Source: a virus | IMG/VR virus record: IMGVR_UViG_3300030090_002268 | Location: 1-32,939 of that record | Reading direction: 5' to 3' (one strand) | Length of the DNA: 32,939 nucleotides | Shown: positions 1 to 8,442 of the stretch, piece by piece | Layout of the letters: each line of letters opens with the position of its first letter | Numbering within the stretch: position 1 is the stretch's first letter | Position numbers and translations under genes: made by a program | Notes under the pieces: model-generated | Database searches by the model: none | What the model was told of the DNA's origin: nothing | The model's input: the letters and a program-made list of their open reading frames with translations, nothing else

Positions 1-98
1 GTGCTACCGGTACTACCGGTGCTACCGGTGCTACCAGTATCACCCTTGCTTCCAGAAGCTGTAAAGTGTACTGATAGTTCATCAGCTGCACTAAAGGT
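1..98. repeat. Left copy of terminal direct repeat (assembly overlap)
   Basis: Bases 1-98 equal bases 32840-32937 with no mismatch. Base 99 (g) differs from 32938 (a), and base 100 agrees again. The repeat includes the 9-bp period encoding Gly-Ser-Thr in the tail fibre. The simplest reading is a circular genome cut at an arbitrary point during assembly. The single mismatch falls on the third base of an Asn codon (AAC or AAT), so it is synonymous and looks like population variation rather than error. Confidence 0.9.
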
Positions 99-1292
99 GT
101 TGTTTGAATTTAAATGTCCTACTGCAAGTTTTACATACCCACTTGCATCTGTGGAAGCACCAGTTATTTTAAATCGTGCATAGGTTGATCTATCATTAAT
201 GTCGTAGATCATTATAAAACCTCTTATTGTGCTTGTAGAGTCATCCCATGTTAAAACATCTGCTGACACATCTACACCATCTGCATTGGCATCATCAATA
301 TATATTTCTGTAACACTAGAATATGTTGCATTATTAAATGCTATTTCTCCTGCTCCGGGGTCTGCATCAGAAGTTCCAGTATCAAACGCATAACGATAAC
401 CGGGTATAGCACCATCTTCACCACTTGCTACAAATGACACAAAGACTTTATCATTATTAGAAAAAGTTCCTTCTGTATCAATATATACAAGACTTACCTT
501 TGTATATCCCGTTGCGTCTGTTACAGCTCCGGTAACTCTAAAAACCATCCATGTATCTAAAGTATTAGCTTTACTTATTCTTATTCTACCTCTGTTTGTA
601 TCATTGCCCGTTACATCATCAAACGACTGCACCCATGCAGAAACATCTGTACCATTGAATTCTTTATCATCTATGTAGGCTTCTGTAGCTGATGCAATAG
701 TGGTGTTATTAAGTCTTAAAAAACCATCACCCGGATCAGAATCTGTTGTTGTTGTGGAATATTGAAACATGGCACTATCACCACCTGCCGGTAAAAAATC
801 TGCAACTGTTGTAAGATCACCAGAAGAATCAAATCCTAATGTCTTACTTGCTCTTGATGTTGCACTATCTGTAAACTCAGATGATGTAATACTATTGGTT
901 CTACTAACTTTAAATGATCTGTCTACCTGTTCTTGTAATTCTTGTATAGCTGATAAGTTTTTATCAAAAGCACCCTCTACACTATCTGCTGTAAATGGGT
1001 CATTTTCCACTAAATCAAGAGTTTGTGTAAGTGTTGTATTTCTTCTCAGCACAACTGTTTCTGTTGCTGTAGGTATATTGCCAGATGTAAACACAACATT
1101 ACCACCACTTGCTGTACCTGATCCAGTAACTGTGTAATGCGTGGTTAATGTCTTAACAGTTTCAACCCCTGCTGAGGAACGAATAATAACCTGCATATCA
1201 GCATCAGCAGATATTTTAAAAGTATAGGCAAATGTATCCTGAGAACCATCACCGGAATAACTATTTTTAATTGTAGTTGTTGATATTGTCAT
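1..1292 (-). CDS. Tail fibre protein, N-terminal part (gene continues across the contig junction)
   Basis: This is the first 430 codons of a tail fibre gene that runs off the left edge and resumes at the right end of the window. The ATG at 1292 follows AAGGTG at a good distance, 26 nt after the preceding gene. The first ~150 residues resemble the N-terminal, virion-attaching domain of T7-type gp17 fibres (Y-T-V-T-G followed by a conserved E-T-V-V-L-R-R-N segment). Two ~118-residue repeats follow, at about 175-293 and 296-415, each with a D-x-D-P-G motif, a Y-I-D-D strand, a D-D-S/D-D-V turn and a V-T-G-A/I-T-G-A strand. They lead into a collagen-like G-S-T linker. With the overlap removed, the full gene is exactly 2409 nt (802 aa) with no frame break. 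It should bind the host receptor; which receptor cannot be told. Confidence 0.9.
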   Translation of the reverse strand, partial: MTISTTTIKNSYSGDGSQDTFAYTFKISADADMQVIIRSSAGVETVKTLTTHYTVTGSGTASGGNVVFTSGNIPTATETVVLRRNTTLTQTLDLVENDPFTADSVEGAFDKNLSAIQELQEQVDRSFKVSRTNSITSSEFTDSATSRASKTLGFDSSGDLTTVADFLPAGGDSAMFQYSTTTTDSDPGDGFLRLNNTTIASATEAYIDDKEFNGTDVSAWVQSFDDVTGNDTNRGRIRISKANTLDTWMVFRVTGAVTDATGYTKVSLVYIDTEGTFSNNDKVFVSFVASGEDGAIPGYRYAFDTGTSDADPGAGEIAFNNATYSSVTEIYIDDANADGVDVSADVLTWDDSTSTIRGFIMIYDINDRSTYARFKITGASTDASGYVKLAVGHLNSNNTFSAADELSVHFTASGSKGDTGSTGSTGSTGS

Positions 1293-1318
1293 AAATTACA
1301 CCTTATATAGTTATAGTA

Positions 1319-4300
1319 TTATTTTTGTGGATTAGCAATATCATAATTTTCTATGATTTTATTAGTTGTTTTTGAAATGTTAATCATAGTTTGTATGTAA
1401 TTATCAATAATATCTCTTATCTCATTTTGGCTAATGTCAACACTATCCTTTGGAATTCTTTCATATTTATATATTTGATCTCCAAAAAATTTTATTTGTT
1501 CGGCAGCAAGTGAAACCTGCTCTTCTAGAACAGTAGTTCTTTGTGATTTCACTTTTAAAGACCTAGCAATATCACCTCTTCTTTTAAATTCTGCTGATGA
1601 GTCTAATTCTTTTTTGATTTGCGAATATTCATTCCAAAACTTTTGCAAAGGGGTCGCACCTCTGCTTAGTCTGCGAACAACAAACGATCTAAAAAACGGC
1701 ATATTTTCTAAATTTTTTACATAGTTATCACTCCAAGGTTGTATAAAATCATCACCTATACCTGCTTTTTTAAGTATTAGATTTGTTGCATCTAAAGCAT
1801 AAGCACCTAAACCACCTGTCCATGCCTTAATAGCATAATCTATTTTTATCGGACTTATACCATCTGTAAAAGGTATTTGACTACTTGCTTTGCCAATAAG
1901 TTTTGCTAACTCTGATGTATATGGTGTTGTTTGCACTTCAGGCAATGAACCCTCCAATCTTCTTGGAACAATAGGTCTGTTTTTGTAAATACTATAATTA
2001 GATACTAATTCAACAGGCAATTTAAGGACTTCTGGTAGTGGTATCTGATTTGCACCAAACTTAAGTAGACCTTTAACTATATCTTCATATATTCCATCCA
2101 AACTTTTAGGATCTTCTTTTGCTACATAATCTAAAAATCTTTCTGGTAAAGTTCCAAAAATAAATCCTAATTCCCATAATTTAGGTACTTTATATACTAT
2201 TTCATCATCTAAACCTTCATTTACTATAATAATATGATGTGTATCTTTTATCCACTTATCTACATTTTCATAAGTATCACTGTCTCTGTTGGCAAACCAT
2301 AACAAAACAGAAGGTACTGTTTGGGTTGCAATCAAAACACTTATTAACTTTGCTGCTGTTTTAGGAGTCGCTAAACCCTTTATTATTTGTTCATATCCTC
2401 TAATTCTTGCATTATAAAATGCTGTAATATGATTAAGAGCTTGCATCTTGAGACCAATTTTTTGAAAGTCTAGTGTAACATTTCGTGCATCTAAACCTGC
2501 TAATTCAAGTTTTTGTCTTTCTGTTAAAGGTTCTTTTTCAAGTCGCTTTTGTGATTTTTGAAACTCTGTAATTCTAGCAGCACTTTCTGTAAACTCTGAC
2601 AATATTCTTAAGTTTTCTAGAATGTTTTTTGGATTGACAACATTATAAACAGGTCTTGATGTTAGTTCTTGTTTCATAAAACCCTCTCTAATATACTGCC
2701 TGTCGAAACTAACCAAAGCAGATTGCATAGCACCAGATTTAATAAAATCCTTATATAGTTGTGTTTGTTTATTTTTTCCTTTTATTAATCTAGCTACTCC
2801 CATTGCACCATGTATAAAAGGTACATATCGGTTTTTTGAAAATGTACTAGCTCCTACTTCACCTCTTATAAAATTTCTAATCATAAATGTTGGGTCTAAA
2901 GTAGCACCCGCTTTTAATACTTTAGTCGGTATACCTAAAATTTGCATGGTCATACTTTCCATAAATTTACTATCACTTTTTATAGCTTTTGCTAGCATCT
3001 CTCCAACTTCATACACTTCTGCCTTACCATCTCTTGTAAATGAAATCTCAGTGTCTTTAATTTGTTGTTTTTGTTTTCTGAAGATTGTAAATTCTTCCAA
3101 AAGTTTTTCATTAATAACAGATGGATCATCTACAATTTTTTCAGCTTCTTTCTTTTGTAATTTAAATCCACGCAAGTCTGGTGAAACCTTTTTTATATCT
3201 GCTATTTTTTCATACCCTAAATTAAATAGTGCTTGATTTTTTTCTGCTATTTTACCATCAATTTCCAAATTTGTTTTATCTAACTCTTTAATTAGATCAT
3301 CTACCTTTTTGTTGTTTCCCTTTTGTCTGGCATCTTGTATATCTTTTTCTATTTGATTTACTTTTTCATTTAAAGGCTCAATTTGTTTATTTACATTATC
3401 AACTTTTTTGTCGGCTACTTTTTGTAATTTTAAAACAGCATCAATAAAATCACGAGTAACTGCATTTCTTTCTGCTAGTCTTACAAAACTATATGTGTTT
3501 AAATAAGAAGTTTCTATAGGATCAAAAACATCTTTTTCACTGCCTTTAAATTCTTTGATAGGGTTTCTAAAAAAAGTTGCCCTTTGTTTTTCTCCAGATT
3601 TCATATCCATAAACCTAGCAAATGGCACATAATCTTTGTTAAGTTCAATTGCTTGTTTGTAAAATTCTTTACTTATCAGACGGCTATCTAAAAGATATTT
3701 AAATAATGTCTGGTTATATTCTACAAACTCTTTAAATGGCTTGTTAAAAACGGAATCATACTTTTTAACTATTGCTGTTGCATCTTCTAAATTAAAACCA
3801 GTTTTTTTTCCTTGACCTTCTTTTTCTATAACTCTTTTAGCTATTGCATATCTTATAAAAGCATTATATTCTTTTTCACTTTTTAAAACAGGATCAAGTA
3901 TTTTAAGTAGAGGTTTACCAACATCTTTCAAAGTAGTATAATCCAAAGTTCCAAATTTTATAAAATGTTCTGCTCTACCTATCATGCCCGGTTGTATTCT
4001 AAATCGTTCATAGATATTATCCATTGCCTTTGAGTCTAATTTTTTTCCTGTTCGTGCAATTTCAAATATAGGATGTAATTTATCAGACCAGTTTTGTAAA
4101 TTTGAGTTATAAAATTCTGCATCTACTTCCCTTTTAATTTTCCCTGATTTAATTTTAGCATCAAAGTTTTTTTCTGCTGGCAACAATTCAGTTACAGTTT
4201 TTGGTTGTTCTATTTTTTGATCTCTTTCTTTTTTTAAATTTTCTAATGTTTCTGATAGTCTTTTTATTGCCGGATCAATTTTTTTATTTATTTCTAAATT

Positions 4301-6163
4301 AAAAGGATCTTTCTTAAAATTATCCAATTCAACTTCTGCTTCTTTTCGTTCTTTTTTTGCTTCTTGCAACTTGTTTTTAAATTTAGTTTTATCTTTTATA
4401 TTAGTTGCAAATGTTTCAAGTCTATCCAAACTTACAATGTTAGCATCAATATCTTTTAAATTTTTTTCAAATTTTCTAATATTCTTTTTTTGATTACTTT
4501 TTATAGCTTCAGGAATTTGTTTTTCTAATCCTTCGATTCTTCTATTTAAAAAAGATGGATCAGTTGTGGTTTGTGTAGGTTCTGTTTCCTGTGGCTTCAC
4601 ATCTCTTTGTTTTTTTAAATTTTCCAATTTGTCTGCAAGTCTATTAACAACAGGATCAATATCTTTAATAATTTCTATGTTTGTAGGATTTTCTTTAAGT
4701 TGTTTCAATTTTTTATTGGCTGCCTCAAAGTCCTCTCTATTTTTATTTATAGATCTTTGTAATTGTTCTTTTCTTTTTTCTGTAGTCGCAGTCTCAAGAG
4801 ACTTTTCTAAAAATATTTGTTTATCTGCAAACGAATCTAGTTGTTTATCTAATTTTTCAATATTTTTTTCTGAATTTTTTTTTATAAATTCTGATATTTC
4901 TTTTTCTGTAGTCTCAATAGCTTTTTTTATTTGAGATAAATTACCTTTAAATGCAGTTGTAGTAGTAGGCTCAACTAATGTAATTTCTATTTCCTTAAAT
5001 GGCTCACCTAATTCTTGAAATGTTTTTTTTATTTCTTTGTATTTTTTTATTTTGTCTTTATTTACAAGAGGGTTTGTCGTAAACTCTTTATCGTTTCTAA
5101 GTTTTTCCAATTCTGCTTTTGCTTCTTTTAGGATAATATTATCAATCTGTTTTTCTTTTGTAAATGTTCTATGAGTTGTGCTTGCAGCTTCTGCAAACAT
5201 AACTGGATCTTCAAATATTTCTTTAGTAACCTCAGCAGGATGCTTCAAAGTCTTTTTCATTCTATTTCGCATCATATTTGAACCACTTTCTGCAAAACCT
5301 GCTATTTTAAAAATTACAAGGTTTGTAAGAAAATCATCTAAAGTAGGCATTTCGGACTCAAGAGCAGCACCTAAACCTGTAAAAGCGGTTGTTCTTGTAA
5401 GTGTTTTAGTAAAAAAGTTTTTAGGAATATTAGTTGCGTCTAGGACTTTTGTGGATGCTCCTGTTCCAATAAGTAATCCAGCTTCTTTTATACCTTTTCC
5501 TATAGCTTTACTGCCTGAAAGCAAACCTAAAATATTTTTATCGTTTCTTAAAGATTCTGGTAATGCTTGTATTAACCAGTTATCCCAAAAATTAGAAAAG
5601 TTTTGTACTTTTTGTTTATCAAGTTGGTCAAGAAATATACTTCTAATAGCACCTGGAATAGCTAACCCAATACCAGTACCAGCTACTGGATTTCCAGTGG
5701 CAGCTGTTGCTGCAATTACACTACCTGCATATGCTGGTAAATCTCCTACTAAAGTTACTGCACCTTCAAGACCTGATTCAAGAAACCCTTGGTCATCATC
5801 TACTGCAAAAGCTTCTTCGTATGGTATACCTTTATTCGAACCTGCTTGTTGCAATCCTAAATTGTAAATAGTTTTACCCATTGCTCTCCTAAGACTAAAA
5901 TCAAACTTATCGCCAATAGCTAAATCTTTAAAACCTTCTATGCCATCATTTATTTTCTGCCAATAAGATCTATTTTGCTCTTGCACTTCTGGATCATTGC
6001 GTGTGGTGTCTATAGTTACAGTTCCTGTCTGTCTTTGTATTTCTTCTTCGGGTGTTCCTATAAATCTTAAAACTTCTGTTTCTTTAGAAATAAATTTTTG
6101 TATTTCTTCTTCCGAGTTTCCAAGTTGTCTTAGAAGTTCAGCTTCTTCGTATACGGATACCAT
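1319..6163 (-). CDS. Very large internal virion (ejection) protein with LPD38-like region
   Basis: At 1614 aa this is the largest protein in the genome. Its place between the other internal virion proteins and the tail fibre is where T7 carries gp16, so a role in genome ejection through the host envelope is inferred. Residues ~130-165 are Ala/Gly-rich and hydrophobic. Residues ~360-660 are highly charged coiled coil containing a tandem duplication (about 407-525 and 534-655, both ending in an I-D-P-x-x-x-R-L motif). Residues ~730-900 and ~1090-1300 resemble the large polyvalent-protein-associated domain LPD38 of phage mega-proteins (Y-V-P-F-A-R and D-P-T-F-M-I-R-N motifs). A hydrophobic stretch lies near residue ~1280. 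I see no lytic transglycosylase motif such as T7 gp16 carries. Its ATG abuts the TAA of the preceding gene. Confidence 0.8.
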   Translation of the reverse strand: MVSVYEEAELLRQLGNSEEEIQKFISKETEVLRFIGTPEEEIQRQTGTVTIDTTRNDPEVQEQNRSYWQKINDGIEGFKDLAIGDKFDFSLRRAMGKTIYNLGLQQAGSNKGIPYEEAFAVDDDQGFLESGLEGAVTLVGDLPAYAGSVIAATAATGNPVAGTGIGLAIPGAIRSIFLDQLDKQKVQNFSNFWDNWLIQALPESLRNDKNILGLLSGSKAIGKGIKEAGLLIGTGASTKVLDATNIPKNFFTKTLTRTTAFTGLGAALESEMPTLDDFLTNLVIFKIAGFAESGSNMMRNRMKKTLKHPAEVTKEIFEDPVMFAEAASTTHRTFTKEKQIDNIILKEAKAELEKLRNDKEFTTNPLVNKDKIKKYKEIKKTFQELGEPFKEIEITLVEPTTTTAFKGNLSQIKKAIETTEKEISEFIKKNSEKNIEKLDKQLDSFADKQIFLEKSLETATTEKRKEQLQRSINKNREDFEAANKKLKQLKENPTNIEIIKDIDPVVNRLADKLENLKKQRDVKPQETEPTQTTTDPSFLNRRIEGLEKQIPEAIKSNQKKNIRKFEKNLKDIDANIVSLDRLETFATNIKDKTKFKNKLQEAKKERKEAEVELDNFKKDPFNLEINKKIDPAIKRLSETLENLKKERDQKIEQPKTVTELLPAEKNFDAKIKSGKIKREVDAEFYNSNLQNWSDKLHPIFEIARTGKKLDSKAMDNIYERFRIQPGMIGRAEHFIKFGTLDYTTLKDVGKPLLKILDPVLKSEKEYNAFIRYAIAKRVIEKEGQGKKTGFNLEDATAIVKKYDSVFNKPFKEFVEYNQTLFKYLLDSRLISKEFYKQAIELNKDYVPFARFMDMKSGEKQRATFFRNPIKEFKGSEKDVFDPIETSYLNTYSFVRLAERNAVTRDFIDAVLKLQKVADKKVDNVNKQIEPLNEKVNQIEKDIQDARQKGNNKKVDDLIKELDKTNLEIDGKIAEKNQALFNLGYEKIADIKKVSPDLRGFKLQKKEAEKIVDDPSVINEKLLEEFTIFRKQKQQIKDTEISFTRDGKAEVYEVGEMLAKAIKSDSKFMESMTMQILGIPTKVLKAGATLDPTFMIRNFIRGEVGASTFSKNRYVPFIHGAMGVARLIKGKNKQTQLYKDFIKSGAMQSALVSFDRQYIREGFMKQELTSRPVYNVVNPKNILENLRILSEFTESAARITEFQKSQKRLEKEPLTERQKLELAGLDARNVTLDFQKIGLKMQALNHITAFYNARIRGYEQIIKGLATPKTAAKLISVLIATQTVPSVLLWFANRDSDTYENVDKWIKDTHHIIIVNEGLDDEIVYKVPKLWELGFIFGTLPERFLDYVAKEDPKSLDGIYEDIVKGLLKFGANQIPLPEVLKLPVELVSNYSIYKNRPIVPRRLEGSLPEVQTTPYTSELAKLIGKASSQIPFTDGISPIKIDYAIKAWTGGLGAYALDATNLILKKAGIGDDFIQPWSDNYVKNLENMPFFRSFVVRRLSRGATPLQKFWNEYSQIKKELDSSAEFKRRGDIARSLKVKSQRTTVLEEQVSLAAEQIKFFGDQIYKYERIPKDSVDISQNEIRDIIDNYIQTMINISKTTNKIIENYDIANPQK

Positions 6164-7930
6164 TTATTGACTTTCCCTTTGATCAAAAAGTTCCCTTATT
6201 CTTTGGTATTGTGGTAATGCTCTTTGTTGATCTATTGTTAAATTATCTAATTCTGTAATTCTTTTTATAATTTCTTGTAATTGATTAATTTCTTTTGTAA
6301 TTAACTGTTTTTCTGTAAGTTCTTTATCTTCTTTAGAACGAACTTTTACACCAAAGGCTTCACTTGTTTCTATAGTTATGTCTTGTTGCGTAGGTCTAAA
6401 TCCACCTTTGTCTGTTAAAAGTGGTTCTTCAACATAAATATAATCAGCAGTTCCAGCACTAAGTAATTGTTTTGCTGTTTTACCTGCTGCTAAACCCTCT
6501 TCAAATCTTTCACTTAATTTGAGATATGCTTCGGAAAATCTTCTTACAGCTCTAGGACTGCTTTCAGCCAGTTTGTTTTGTGTGCTACCTATAATAGATG
6601 GTTTTATTCTATCAACAAATTCTTTAAAAGCAGTATCCTGTTGTTTTTTAAGTGGGTCAGCTATTCTTTTTATTTTTTTGTCAAAATATCCATTAACCTT
6701 TACATCTTCTTTTCTAAGCAAGCCACCTCTTTGCATATCAAATAGACTAACTGCTGAATCAGTTTCTGGAATAATTTTTCTTTTTTTTAAATCTGTTACA
6801 ATATCATCATCTACTACTTGTTTTTCATACAAACTTGTGACCTTATTTGCAATAATAAGATCATCTATTCTAATTCTTTGGCTTTGTGTAGTTGGGGTAA
6901 TAACACCTCTTTCTATTTCAGAATCTACTGTTTTAAGAATGCTTTGTTTAATTTCTTCACCCTTTTTTCCAACAAACTTTAATTTACTTATTCTATCCCT
7001 TTGTTCTGCTTGTGAAATTTCTGGTATGTCTCTTATTCGTTCTGCTTCAATAAACTTCTTATTGTTTTCTACCTCTGTAAAAATAGCTACATTTGCTCTA
7101 TGCTTTTTTCGTTCATCAACATAAATCTTTTTTAAATCTCTTTTATCATCCTCTGAAATATTTTCACCACCTAGTTTTTTCGTGTCCGGACTATTTAAAA
7201 TATTAATTATATTTGTATAATCAAAAGTTTTTTCATTAGTAATTTCATCAATCTTAGCTGAACCTTTTTGTAAAATTTTTTGAAATGCCATAAGTTTTAA
7301 CATTCTCTTATCTTGTTCTATATTTACATTACCTCCAAATCTTCGTGAGTTTTTAGCAAGTTGCTCAAGTTCAGGAATAAAAGTGTTATTTATAGCGGTA
7401 AAAATACCTTCACCTGTTGATCCCACCGGTATATTCATGATTTGTTCTTTGTACGATTGAAGTTGACTTGGGTATGCTGCTATAGTGTCTGTAGCTAACC
7501 TTTGATTACTAAATCTGTAAATATCTTTTTCATATTGTTGTAGAGCATTAAAACGAATTCTTCCTGTATATTTCAAACCCTCTTCATCACCTTTAAATAA
7601 CTCACTTAGTCTTTTATCAACATACTCAACATTGTCTTGTATATATTGTTGCACATTATTAGGCTCAAAAGAATTATTCTGATCTAAATAAATTTCATTA
7701 GCTCGTTGATTCATTTCTCTTAATATTTGTGCTTCTGCACTGTATAATTTATTTTGTGTCCTAATTTTTTGTTTTTCATTTTCTGCATCTAATATTGCTT
7801 GACCAAGATTATTAACAGCATTGCCTATGCTCTCTACTGGAACTCTATTGGCTCTTGCAACTTGTAGTAGACTGGATCTACCAATATTTCTTGAATCAGT
7901 TCTACTACCTCTTGGTATTCTTATGACCAT
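6164..7930 (-). CDS. Probable internal virion protein (gp15-like position)
   Basis: The 588-aa product is mostly charged and predicted helical, with no membrane segment or enzyme motif that I can see. I chose the ATG at 7930 (Met-Val-Ile-Arg) because it lies 4 nt past the stop of the upstream gene. A longer reading from 7990 would overlap that gene by 56 nt and adds an unlikely N-terminus. It ends exactly where the 1614-aa protein begins. Position between a small core protein and the giant ejection protein matches T7 gp15. Family membership is inferred from synteny only; I recognise no named domain. Confidence 0.75.
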   Translation of the reverse strand: MVIRIPRGSRTDSRNIGRSSLLQVARANRVPVESIGNAVNNLGQAILDAENEKQKIRTQNKLYSAEAQILREMNQRANEIYLDQNNSFEPNNVQQYIQDNVEYVDKRLSELFKGDEEGLKYTGRIRFNALQQYEKDIYRFSNQRLATDTIAAYPSQLQSYKEQIMNIPVGSTGEGIFTAINNTFIPELEQLAKNSRRFGGNVNIEQDKRMLKLMAFQKILQKGSAKIDEITNEKTFDYTNIINILNSPDTKKLGGENISEDDKRDLKKIYVDERKKHRANVAIFTEVENNKKFIEAERIRDIPEISQAEQRDRISKLKFVGKKGEEIKQSILKTVDSEIERGVITPTTQSQRIRIDDLIIANKVTSLYEKQVVDDDIVTDLKKRKIIPETDSAVSLFDMQRGGLLRKEDVKVNGYFDKKIKRIADPLKKQQDTAFKEFVDRIKPSIIGSTQNKLAESSPRAVRRFSEAYLKLSERFEEGLAAGKTAKQLLSAGTADYIYVEEPLLTDKGGFRPTQQDITIETSEAFGVKVRSKEDKELTEKQLITKEINQLQEIIKRITELDNLTIDQQRALPQYQRIRELFDQRESQ

Positions 7931-7934
7931 AATA

Positions 7935-8438
7935 TCATCCGAATCTAGTACCAGTTCTAGATTGTACTGGAACTCTAGATGGAGCATCACTAAATAAAGA
8001 TTTAGAAAAATCAGCTTTGTATGCTGTAATTGCTAAATTTGTAGCCCCTTGTACTATAGATGCTTTTCTTCTATACGATTCTTCCGCTAAAGTACCACTT
8101 AGAAAAACATCTTGTTTTTGTAACTCTATTTCATAACCCTTTTCAATCCAAAAAAGATTTTCATTTAAATCTTCCATAGATTCATCATGTATAAGCAAAG
8201 ATGTTCCTGTGCCAACAACACCTCCTCCTGATGCTGCTGCTGCTCTTTGATAGCTTAACAATTTTGCTGCTGCTTCATTTTCTTTAATTGTTTCTTGTTT
8301 TTTTCTTAAATTAGTCTGATATTTATCAAAAGCTGCTGCTGCCTTCAAATTTTTACTTCTTCGATTACTAGCCATTACAGAAACTGCTGTACTAGCTACC
8401 TGTGCTGCTATTAATGCTGCTGCTATTTGCCATGCCAT
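7935..8438 (-). CDS. Small internal virion protein (gp14-like position)
   Basis: The 167-aa protein starts with an Ala-rich hydrophobic helix (residues ~3-24) and then a charged coiled coil. Next comes a Gly-rich G-G-G-V-V-G-T-G-T-S segment (~70-80) of a kind common in small internal core proteins of podoviruses. It sits directly after tail tubular protein B and before two larger internal proteins, the T7 gp14-gp15-gp16 order. A role as a membrane-interacting ejection protein is inferred from the N-terminal helix and the gene order. No SD sequence is obvious; 4 nt separate it from the preceding stop. Confidence 0.7.
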   Translation of the reverse strand: MAWQIAAALIAAQVASTAVSVMASNRRSKNLKAAAAFDKYQTNLRKKQETIKENEAAAKLLSYQRAAAASGGGVVGTGTSLLIHDESMEDLNENLFWIEKGYEIELQKQDVFLSGTLAEESYRRKASIVQGATNLAITAYKADFSKSLFSDAPSRVPVQSRTGTRFG

Positions 8439-8442
8439 AATT

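Noticed and set aside
769-1137. A rightward 122-codon frame, and other rightward frames such as 5178-5867 and 6519-7124.
   Set aside because: They lie antisense to strongly supported leftward structural genes, have no SD or family pattern, and reflect codon bias of the opposite strand.
1319-6163. A lytic transglycosylase or protease domain in the giant virion protein.
   Set aside because: No catalytic Glu motif of transglycosylases and no protease triad could be recognised.
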